Position numbers and translations under genes: made by a program | Notes under the pieces: model-generated | Database searches by the model: none | What the model was told of the DNA's origin: nothing | The model's input: only the letters and a program-made list of their open reading frames with translations | Origin: Pseudomonas sp. ICMP22404 | GTDB taxonomy: Bacteria > Pseudomonadota > Gammaproteobacteria > Pseudomonadales > Pseudomonadaceae | Direction: 5' to 3' | Assembly (NCBI RefSeq): GCF_006227205.1 | Contig: NZ_VCNG01000005.1 | Span: 124,001-188,000 of the forward strand | Length of the DNA stretch: 64,000 bases | In this document: one piece after another, positions 34,678 to 41,887 of the stretch | Layout of the letters: the number at the start of each line of letters is the position of its first letter | Position numbering within the stretch: position 1 is the stretch's first letter

Positions 34678-35009
34678 GAAGGGCTCTCTTGGGCGATAGC
34701 AAATTGTGACACGAAGTTACGGTGCTACGGGATCCGACTTATGGATTATCGCGTTTACGGTAACAAAGATTCGCAGAAAGTTCGGCTTATCGCCGTTTGG
34801 CTGGGTGCCTAGAATTGCCGGCGTTGAAGGGGTGGGCTTTCTGGCACGGACCTCATGTGGGAGCGAGCCTGCTCGCGAAAGCGTTGGGTCAGTTGTCTGC
34901 GATAGCGCGGGTGCCGCCGCCTTCGCGAGCAGGCTCGCTCCCACAGGTTGCGTAACCGGCATGCACGCTCATCACCTTTTTTTGTCCCTTTCCCAGGAAT
35001 CTTGCGCAA
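34678..35009. other. Divergent LysR/exporter intergenic region
   Basis: It carries the REP pair at 34856-34946 and otherwise no coding sequence. The 175 bases next to the LysR gene are A/T-richer and should hold the LysR binding site, but no clear T-N11-A box was singled out. Confidence 0.5.
34856..34946. repeat. REP pair (REPIN) between LysR gene and exporter operon
   Basis: TGTGGGAGCGAGCCTGCTCGCGA is followed about 45 bases later by its inverted copy ending GCTCCCACA. This is the P. fluorescens-type REP doublet, able to form a long hairpin. The same sequence recurs at 39787-40376 and, in variant form, inside algK. Confidence 0.9.
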
Positions 35010-36494
35010 GTGCCGCGTTGCATCAGCAGAGAGCTGAAGACTCTCAGTGTTTGGGCTTTATCGTTGACCCTCAGCGCTTGCGTCGGGACAGGAGGGATCG
35101 CACCCCAGGGCGAGGCATTGTCAGCCAATCGACTGGCCACCGATGAAGCGATCCGCGAAGCCGCCCGGGATGCCCATTGGCCCAGTCGCCAGTGGTGGAA
35201 GGCCTATGGCGACCCGCAACTGGACCGCTGGATCGACCTGGCTGTACAGGACAGCCCGAGCCTGGCCATGGCCGCCGCCCGGGTGCGGCAGGCCAAGGCC
35301 ATGGCCGGTGTTGCCGAGGCGGCCGAGTCGCCGCAGGTCGAAGGCCAGGCGACCCTCAAGCGTCACAACTGGCCCACCGATCAGTTCTACGGCCCTGGCG
35401 AACTGGCCGACACCACCACCTGGGACAACAACGCAGGCTTGGGCCTGAGCTATGCCCTGGACCTGTGGGGGCGCGAGCGCAACGCCAGCGAGCGGGCCGT
35501 CGACCTGGCCCACGCCAGCGTCGCGGAGGCACGGCAGGCGCAGCTGGAGTTGCAGAACAACATCGTGCAGGCCTATATCCGGTTTGCGCTGCACTATGCC
35601 CAGCGCGATATCGTCGCCGCGACCCTGCGCCAGCAGGAACAGATTCTCGACCTGGCGCAAAAGCGTCTCGACGGTGGCATCGGCACTCATTTCGAAGTCA
35701 GCCAGGCCCAGGCACCGTTGCCCGAGACCCATCGTCAACTCGACGCCCTCGACGAAGCCATCGCCTTGAGTCGCAATCAACTGGCGGCACTGGCGGGCAA
35801 GGGGCCGGGGGCGGGCGGGGGTCTGCAGCGACCGGCCCTGGCCCTGGGTGCACCCTTGAAGCTGCCATCGGCGCTGCCCGCCGAGTTGCTGGGCCAACGA
35901 CCGGATGTGGTTGCCGGACGCTGGCAAGTGGCGGCCCAGGCGCGGGGCATCGATGTGGCCAGGGCCGGTTTCTATCCCAACGTGGACTTGGTGGGAAGCC
36001 TGGGCTACATGGCCACAGGCGGTGGTGCGCTGGAGTTCCTGACGGGCAAGAAGCTGACCTACAGCGTCGGGCCGGCCATCACGCTGCCGATCTTCGACGG
36101 CGGGCGCCTGCGTTCGCAGTTGGGCGAGGCGGCAGCCGGCTATGACGCCGCGGTGGCGCATTACAACCAGACGCTGGTGAATGCGCTCAAACACATTTCC
36201 GATCAACTGATCCGTCGCGAGTCCATGGACAAGCAACAGGCCTTCGCCGCCGAGTCCGTGGCGGCCGCGCAACGCACCTACGACATTGCGCTGGTGGCGT
36301 TCCAGCGTGGGCTGACGGACTACCTCAATGTGCTCAACGCCCAGAGCCTGTTGTTCAAGCAGCAACAGGTGCAGCAGCAGGTGGAGGCGGCGCGCCTCAG
36401 TGCCCATGCCGATCTGGTGACGGCCCTGGGCGGTGGGCTGGAGGCCGGCAGCGATGTACCTGACGCCGCCACGATGCTGAATTTCGCCCGATGA
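35010..36494 (+). CDS. Outer-membrane efflux lipoprotein (OprM/NodT family)
   Basis: 494 residues from GTG 35010, with CAGGAAT about 10 bases upstream. The signal peptide ends in lipobox LSAC (VWALSLTLSAC, Cys24). Two repeated OEP domains follow (WWKAYGDPQLDRWIDLAVQDSPSLAMAAARVRQAKA; then RPDVVAGRWQVAAQARGIDVARAGFYPNVDLVGSLG), each ending in long helices such as AYDIAL-type YDIALVAFQRGLTDYLNVLNAQ. It is the outer-membrane channel for the exporter encoded by the next three genes, and could also serve the RND pump, whose operon has none. Confidence 0.92.
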   Translation: MPRCISRELKTLSVWALSLTLSACVGTGGIAPQGEALSANRLATDEAIREAARDAHWPSRQWWKAYGDPQLDRWIDLAVQDSPSLAMAAARVRQAKAMAGVAEAAESPQVEGQATLKRHNWPTDQFYGPGELADTTTWDNNAGLGLSYALDLWGRERNASERAVDLAHASVAEARQAQLELQNNIVQAYIRFALHYAQRDIVAATLRQQEQILDLAQKRLDGGIGTHFEVSQAQAPLPETHRQLDALDEAIALSRNQLAALAGKGPGAGGGLQRPALALGAPLKLPSALPAELLGQRPDVVAGRWQVAAQARGIDVARAGFYPNVDLVGSLGYMATGGGALEFLTGKKLTYSVGPAITLPIFDGGRLRSQLGEAAAGYDAAVAHYNQTLVNALKHISDQLIRRESMDKQQAFAAESVAAAQRTYDIALVAFQRGLTDYLNVLNAQSLLFKQQQVQQQVEAARLSAHADLVTALGGGLEAGSDVPDAATMLNFAR

Positions 36495-36504
36495 ATGCTT
36501 GCAC

Positions 36505-38697
36505 ATGCCCCCTTTAATGACTCCCGTACGCTGGCTCTATCGCCTCGAATGGCGCCGTGGTTTCTTCGACTGGGCCCGCAGCGATGGGGTGACCTGGGTC
36601 TATATCTTCAAGGTGCTGTTTGCCGCGTTCCTGACATTGTGGCTGGCGATGCGCCTGGAGCTGCCGCAACCGCGCACGGCCATGATCACCGTGTTCATCG
36701 TCATGCAGCCGCAGAGCGGCCAAGTGTTCGCCAAGAGCTTCTACCGCTTTCTCGGCACATTGGCCGGTTCGGCGGTGATGGTGGCGCTGATTGCGCTGTT
36801 CGCCCAGAACACCGAATGGTTTCTTGGCTGCCTGACCCTCTGGGTCGGTGTCTGTACGGCGGGCGCGGCGCGTTATCGCAACTTCCGGGCCTACGGTTTT
36901 GTGCTGGCCGGCTACACCGCGGCGATGATCGGCCTGCCGGCCCTGGCCCATCCGGAAGGTGCGTTCATGGCGGCGCTCTGGCGGGTCCTGGAGATTTCCC
37001 TGGGCATTCTCTGCGCCACCCTGGTCAGCGCCGCGATCCTGCCGCAAACCGCCAGCGCGGCCATGCGCAATGCCTTGTACCAGCGCTTTGGGGTGTTCGC
37101 ACTGTTCGTCACCGATGGTTTGCGCGGGCGTAGCCAGCGGGATGCCTTCGAAGCCGCCAACGTGCGTTTCATTGCTGAAGCGGTGGGCCTGGAGAGCCTG
37201 CGCAGCGTGACGGTATTCGAAGACCCGCACATGCGTCGGCGCAACGGCCGGCTCAGTCGCCTGAACAGCGAGTTCATGGGCATCACCACGCGCTTCAATG
37301 CCTTGCACCAGCTGCTCCAGCGCTTGCGCGCCGGCGCCGTCGATCATGTGGTGGACGCCATCAAGCCGGGTCTGCAGAACCTCGCCGAATTGCTGGACGG
37401 CTTCAGCGCACGGGCCTTGACCGATCGGGATGCGGCGCACTTGGCCCAGGCCCTGGCCCGCTACAAGGCTGACTTGCCGGCACAGGTCCGCCAGTTGCGG
37501 GGCGTATTTCAGAAGACAGGACCGAACGATGCGCAGTTACTGGATTTCCACACCGCCTACGAATTGCTCTACCGCTTTGTCGATGACCTGCACGGTTATG
37601 CCCTGACCCATGCGTCCCTGGCCGAGCACCGTCACGAGCGTGAGCGCTGGGACGAGCCGTTCGTGTCGCAGACCAATTGGCTGGCCGCCGCGGCTTCGGG
37701 GTTGCGCGCCGGCTTCATCCTGTTGGTGCTGGGCAGCTATTGGGTCGCTACGGCCTGGCCGAGCGGCGCGACCATGACGATGATCGCCGCTGCCACGGTG
37801 GGCTTGTCGGCCGCCACGCCGAACCCCAAGCGCATGGCCTTCCAGATGGCATGCGGCACGTTGCTAGGGGCGCTGGTCGGTTTCGTCGAGATGTTCTTCA
37901 TCTTCCCGTTGATCGACGGCTTCCCTTTGCTCTGCGTAATGCTGGCGCCGGTGATCATGTTCGGCTCGTTCCTCAGTTCGCGACCGCAATACGCCGGGGT
38001 CGGGCTGGGGTTGCTGATCTTTTTCTGCACGGGGTCGGTGCCCGACAACCTGACGGTGTACAACCCCTACGTCTTCATCAACGATTACCTCGCGATGATC
38101 CTCGGCATGCTGGTGTGCGCCGCCGCCGGGGCGATCATCCTGCCGCCCAACAGCCGCTGGCTGTGGCGCCGGCTCGAACAGGATCTGCGCGAGCAAGTGG
38201 TGTTCGCCATCAGCGGCCGGCTCAAGGGCCTGGCGTCGGGCTTCGAGAGTCGCACCCGCGACTTGTTGCACCAGGCCTACGGTTTGGCGGCGGGACAACC
38301 CGCCGTGCAACGGGATCTTTTGCGCTGGATGTTCGTGGTACTGGAGGTCGGACACGGGATTATCGAGCTGCGCAAGGAGCAGGCGATCCTGCCGGTGCAT
38401 CCGGCCTATGCCGAGAGCCAGCCGTGGCGCCAGGCGATTCGAGGCATGGGCCGGGCCCTGGTGAGGCTTTTCCGTCACCCCGGACCGAGCAACCTGGAGC
38501 GTGCCCTGGTGGCGGTGGACCAAGCCATCTGCCGCGTGCAGGCCACCGACGAACCTTTTGCCCCGCATTTCGACACCTCGGCCCTGCGCCGGGTGAAGAG
38601 CTACCTGCATTTCATCCGCACTTCGCTGCTGGATCCGCAATCGCCCATGGCGGCCTTCGCCGCCGAGCTGCCCCAGGATCGTCAACATGCCCCGTGA
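36505..38697 (+). CDS. FUSC-family inner-membrane exporter (AaeB-like)
   Basis: 730 residues from ATG 36505 (MPPLMTPVRWLYRLEWRRG); TTG 36499 is an in-frame alternative. Two blocks of about five to six membrane helices (about 30-180 and about 390-540) flank cytoplasmic helical regions, the AaeB/FUSC layout. Motifs include RTAMITVFIVMQPQSGQVFAKSFYRFLGTLAGS in the first block and a repeat-like PNPKRMAFQMACGTLLGALVG in the second. Family members export aromatic acids such as p-hydroxybenzoate, and some export fusaric acid. It follows the channel gene by 10 bases. Confidence 0.9.
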   Translation: MPPLMTPVRWLYRLEWRRGFFDWARSDGVTWVYIFKVLFAAFLTLWLAMRLELPQPRTAMITVFIVMQPQSGQVFAKSFYRFLGTLAGSAVMVALIALFAQNTEWFLGCLTLWVGVCTAGAARYRNFRAYGFVLAGYTAAMIGLPALAHPEGAFMAALWRVLEISLGILCATLVSAAILPQTASAAMRNALYQRFGVFALFVTDGLRGRSQRDAFEAANVRFIAEAVGLESLRSVTVFEDPHMRRRNGRLSRLNSEFMGITTRFNALHQLLQRLRAGAVDHVVDAIKPGLQNLAELLDGFSARALTDRDAAHLAQALARYKADLPAQVRQLRGVFQKTGPNDAQLLDFHTAYELLYRFVDDLHGYALTHASLAEHRHERERWDEPFVSQTNWLAAAASGLRAGFILLVLGSYWVATAWPSGATMTMIAAATVGLSAATPNPKRMAFQMACGTLLGALVGFVEMFFIFPLIDGFPLLCVMLAPVIMFGSFLSSRPQYAGVGLGLLIFFCTGSVPDNLTVYNPYVFINDYLAMILGMLVCAAAGAIILPPNSRWLWRRLEQDLREQVVFAISGRLKGLASGFESRTRDLLHQAYGLAAGQPAVQRDLLRWMFVVLEVGHGIIELRKEQAILPVHPAYAESQPWRQAIRGMGRALVRLFRHPGPSNLERALVAVDQAICRVQATDEPFAPHFDTSALRRVKSYLHFIRTSLLDPQSPMAAFAAELPQDRQHAP

Positions 38698-38887
38698 AAT
38701 CGCCTTCCACGGCGTGTACATGCCCACCCTGACCTTGATGTTTTTTCTCGCTGCGGCGTTGGCCTGGGCCCTGGATCGCTTCCTGTCGGGACTGGACCTG
38801 TACCGCTTCTTCTGGCACCCGGCGCTGTTGCGCCTGAGTCTGTTTACCTGTCTGTTCGGTGCGCTGGCGCTGACGGTCTACCGTTGA
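38687..38887 (+). CDS. DUF1656 small membrane protein (AaeX-like)
   Basis: 66 residues with two membrane segments (about 10-30 and about 44-63) and the family opening PREIAFHGVYMPTLTLMFFLA. Small proteins of this family are encoded between FUSC exporters and their adaptors and probably assist the complex. It overlaps the FUSC gene by 11 bases, and 10 bases separate it from the adaptor gene. Confidence 0.88.
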   Translation: MPREIAFHGVYMPTLTLMFFLAAALAWALDRFLSGLDLYRFFWHPALLRLSLFTCLFGALALTVYR

Positions 38888-38897
38888 GATCGATGCA

Positions 38898-39761
38898 ATG
38901 AAAAAGTTTTTCAGTCTGCTTGCGACACTGCTGGTGCTGGCCCTGGCGCTGTGGATCGGTCGTGCGCTGTGGGTGCACTACATGAACACTCCCTGGACCC
39001 GCGATGGTCGGGTACGCGCCGACATCATCAACGTCGCCGCCGATGTCAGTGGCGAGGTGGTGGAGGTGCCAGTGCATGACAACCAGCAGGTGAAAAAGGG
39101 CGACCTGCTGATGCGCATCGATCCCGAGCATTACCGTATCGCGGCCAAGCAGGCGCAATCCCTGGTGGCATCGCGCAAGGCGACGTGGGAAATGCGCAAG
39201 GTCAATGCCCATCGGCGTGCCGACCTGGACAGCCTGGTGATTTCCCGGGAGAACCGCGACGACGCCAGCAACATCGCCGATTCGGCCCTGGCCGATTACC
39301 AGCAAGCCCAGGCGCAACTGGAGGCGGCCGAATTGAACCTGTCGCGCACTGAAGTCCGCGCGGCCGTGGATGGCTATGTCACCAACCTCAACGTGCACCG
39401 TGGCGACTATGCGCGCATCGGCGAGGCGAAGATGGCGGTGGTCGATATGAATTCGTTCTGGGTGTACGGCTTCTTCGAGGAAACCAAGCTGCCCAAGGTG
39501 CGGATCGGCGACTCGGCGCAGTTGCAGTTGATGAGTGGCGAGGTGCTGAAGGGACATGTGGAAAGCATCTCCCGCGGGATCTACGACCGTGACAATCCGG
39601 TCAGTCGCGAGTTGATCGCCGACGTGAACCCGACCTTCAACTGGGTTCGCCTGGCCCAGCGGGTACCGGTAAGGATCCATCTCGACGAAGTGCCGGACAG
39701 CGTGCTGCTGGCGGCGGGGATGACCTGTACGGTGGTGGTCGAGCCCCGGGCCGGCAACTGA
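38898..39761 (+). CDS. HlyD/EmrA-type adaptor protein (AaeA-like)
   Basis: 287 residues: a membrane anchor (about 4-24), the VHYMNTPWTRDGRVRADIINVAADVSGEVVEVPVHDNQQVKKGDLLMRID block typical of AaeA-like adaptors, a short coiled-coil hairpin, LSRTEVRAAVDGYVTNLNVHRGDYA and a beta-barrel. It bridges the FUSC exporter and the OprM-like channel. It is the last gene of the operon, followed by the tandem REP array. Confidence 0.9.
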   Translation: MKKFFSLLATLLVLALALWIGRALWVHYMNTPWTRDGRVRADIINVAADVSGEVVEVPVHDNQQVKKGDLLMRIDPEHYRIAAKQAQSLVASRKATWEMRKVNAHRRADLDSLVISRENRDDASNIADSALADYQQAQAQLEAAELNLSRTEVRAAVDGYVTNLNVHRGDYARIGEAKMAVVDMNSFWVYGFFEETKLPKVRIGDSAQLQLMSGEVLKGHVESISRGIYDRDNPVSRELIADVNPTFNWVRLAQRVPVRIHLDEVPDSVLLAAGMTCTVVVEPRAGN

Positions 39762-39786
39762 GGGCCTGAGAACGCCACAAATCTCC

Positions 39787-40376
39787 GTGGGAGCGAGCCT
39801 GCTCGCGAAGCGGTGGCTCAGTTGCGGAAGAGGTTGCCAGTGCCGCCGTCATCGCGGGCAAGCCTTGCTCCCACAAGGCTTCCTGCAGGTGCGAGACACT
39901 AGTGTTCGCCGCCAATCTCTGTGGGAGCGAGCCTGCTCGCGAAGCGGTGGTTCAGTTGCAGGAGAGGTTGCCAGTGCCGCCGTCATCGCGGGCAAGCCTT
40001 GCTCCCACAAGGCTTCCTGCATGTGCTAGAGACTAGTGTTCGCCGCCAATCCCTGTGGGAGCGAGCCTGCTCGCGAAGCGGTGGTTCAGTTGCAGGAGAG
40101 GTTGCCAGTGCCGCCGTCATCGCGGGCAAGCCTTGCTCCCACAAGGCTTCCTGCAGGTGCGAGAGACTAGTGTTCGCCGCCAATCTCTGTGGGAGCGAGC
40201 CTGCTCGCGAAGCGGTGGGTCAGTTGCAGAAGAGGTTGCCAGTGCCGCCGTCATCGCGGGCAAGCCTTGCTCCCAAAAGGCTTCCTGCAGGTGCGCGAGA
40301 CTAGTGTTCGCCACCAATCCCCTGTGGGAGCCGAGCTTGCTCGCGATGGCGGTGGGTCAGTTGTCGATGGGTTCCC
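39787..40376. repeat. Tandem array of a 134-bp REP-containing unit (four copies plus a diverged partial)
   Basis: Copies start at 39787, 39921, 40055 and 40189 (spacing 134), and a shorter, diverged fifth starts at 40324. Each full unit holds GTGGGAGCGAGCCTGCTCGCGA, a spacer with TTGCCAGTGCCGCCGTCATC, the inverted REP GGGCAAGCCTTGCTCCCAC and a tail with CTAGTGTTCGCC. The units are nearly identical, implying recent duplication. The array fills the gap between two convergent genes. Open frames across it (beginning MGASLLAKRW) are products of the repeat, not genes. Confidence 0.95.
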
Positions 40377-40392
40377 GGTCATGCCATTTCGA

Positions 40393-41217
40393 TCAGAGCA
40401 ACCGACCCAGCCCGAACCGCTTCATCAAGCCTTTCTCCAGCATCCCTTTGGGCAGCAATCCCGCCATCAACGGTAGCGCCCGGCTTCCGTTGCCCAGGCG
40501 CAGCAGGCGCGGTGGCCTTGGTTGTCGCACGGCGGCGAGCAGCCCGGCGGCGAATTCGCTGGCCGGGGTGGGGTTGTCCTGAGATGCCTTGGCCCGGGCG
40601 CGGATGCCGTCGCGCAGGGGCCACCAGGGCGATTGTTCGTGAATCAACTGTTCGGCTTCATGACCGGCATTCTTCGCAAAGCTGGAAGCAATGGCGCCTG
40701 GCTGCACCTCCATCACGCGGATACCGAAGGGCGCCAATTCCATGCGCAGCGCATCGCTCAAGGCATGCACCGCCGCCTTCGAGGCGCAGTAAGCGCCGGC
40801 GAACGGTGTTACCAGCACGCCGGACACACTGCCGATGTTCACCACCAGCCCCTTGGCCCGGCGCAGTACCGGGAACAGTGCCCGGGTCACGCCGACGATG
40901 GCGAACACGTTGGTTTCGAACTGACGTTGCATCGCCGGCACGCCACCGTCCAGCAGTGGTCCCATGGCGCCATAGCCGGCGTTGTTGATCAACACGTCGA
41001 GGCCTCCGTGCTGTTGGTTGATCCGTTCGCTCAATTGCTCCAGGGCCGGGCCATCGTTCACATCCAGTTGCACCGCGGTGAACCCGGCGGCGCTGAGTTG
41101 GGCAACGTCTTCAGCTTTGCGGGCGCTGGCCCAGACCTGGTACCCGGCCACCTTGAACGCATCGGCGAGGGCGCGGCCGATGCCGCTGGAACATCCGGTA
41201 ATCAACGCAACGGGCAT
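40393..41217 (-). CDS. Short-chain dehydrogenase/reductase
   Basis: 274 residues from ATG 41217 (MPVALITGCSSGIG), a classical SDR. The NAD(P) loop TGCSSGIG is at about 7-14, NNAGYGAMG near 78, the catalytic serine in NIGSVSG near 130 and YCASK near 144. The C-terminal part resembles SDRs that act on hydrophobic ketones or retinol-like substrates, but the substrate cannot be stated. It follows a small membrane protein gene by 39 bases on the same strand and converges on the REP array. Confidence 0.9.
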   Translation of the reverse strand: MPVALITGCSSGIGRALADAFKVAGYQVWASARKAEDVAQLSAAGFTAVQLDVNDGPALEQLSERINQQHGGLDVLINNAGYGAMGPLLDGGVPAMQRQFETNVFAIVGVTRALFPVLRRAKGLVVNIGSVSGVLVTPFAGAYCASKAAVHALSDALRMELAPFGIRVMEVQPGAIASSFAKNAGHEAEQLIHEQSPWWPLRDGIRARAKASQDNPTPASEFAAGLLAAVRQPRPPRLLRLGNGSRALPLMAGLLPKGMLEKGLMKRFGLGRLL

Positions 41218-41256
41218 GGCGCGTTCCTTGTGCAGAAAAAGTCGGAGAGAAAGCAA

Positions 41257-41721
41257 TCAGTCGGAGAAACTACCCTGCAATCGCTCGGCGCGAAACTCCA
41301 GGGTCTGCGGGCGGTAGCCGGGTCGCAGGGAGGGCAGGGGCAGGCAATCCTGCCAGTCCTTGCCCGCCTGCAATTGGCCTGGTCCCCGGTAGCGCGGCGC
41401 GCTGTAGGGCGTGTCGGCCAGGTTGATGGTATCGCCGGGGGCATAGGCTGCGATTCGCCAGCGCAGCTCAACCAAGGGTACGTCGTTACCGTTGTTCATG
41501 TTCAACAACAGAGGGCGATCGGCGGGGCAGCGTTCGGGGGCGTAGGTAATGCGCAGTTCCAGGCGCGCCAGTTGCCGGGTTTCACGGTTTTCCTGCCAGA
41601 CCACCCAGGCGGCGACCAGCCCCAAACCGACGAATGCGGCCAGTGACACCGGCAGCGCCTTGGCCGGATAGCGCAGCAGCAGGACCAGCCAGGTTATGAC
41701 CAGCAAGACGCCGATAAGCAT
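41257..41721 (-). CDS. Hypothetical inner-membrane protein
   Basis: 154 residues. Two hydrophobic segments at the N-terminus (about 2-17 MLIGVLLVITWLVLLLR and about 24-43 VSLAAFVGLGLVAAWVVW) precede a soluble part with RLELRITYAPERCPADRPLLLNMNNGNDVPLVELRWRIAAYAPGDTINLAD, which suggests a small beta-sandwich outside the membrane. I do not recognise a named family. It is 39 bases upstream of the SDR gene and divergent from the TccC-like gene. Confidence 0.7.
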   Translation of the reverse strand: MLIGVLLVITWLVLLLRYPAKALPVSLAAFVGLGLVAAWVVWQENRETRQLARLELRITYAPERCPADRPLLLNMNNGNDVPLVELRWRIAAYAPGDTINLADTPYSAPRYRGPGQLQAGKDWQDCLPLPSLRPGYRPQTLEFRAERLQGSFSD

Positions 41722-41805
41722 GTTCGAAGCCTCCGATACCGTCGTTCCATCCTACCGAAGGGGAGGGACGATGGATATCTCATCCATCCCGCTCCATCGG
41801 TCGTC

Positions 41806-41823
41806 ACTGTCATCTCTGACAGT
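41806..41823. promoter_or_regulatory. 18-bp perfect palindrome upstream of the TccC-like gene
   Basis: ACTGTCA and TGACAGT flank TCTC, 65 bases before the TccC-like start and in the divergent gap. It may be an operator for that gene or for the hypothetical membrane protein on the other strand; no regulator is adjacent. Confidence 0.4.
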
Positions 41824-41887
41824 AGTCACCAGGGATTGCCCCTTGTTAGATGTCGGCCAGACCGCACGACTATCAGGAGGCCAAGGC

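Noticed and set aside
39787..40376. CRISPR array
   Set aside because: The repeated unit is 134 bp including the spacer; spacers are identical to each other, and no cas gene is present.
39787..40582. Several overlapping open frames starting MGASLLAKRW across the repeat array
   Set aside because: They are repeated translations of the REP unit, as shown by their identical text every 134 bases.
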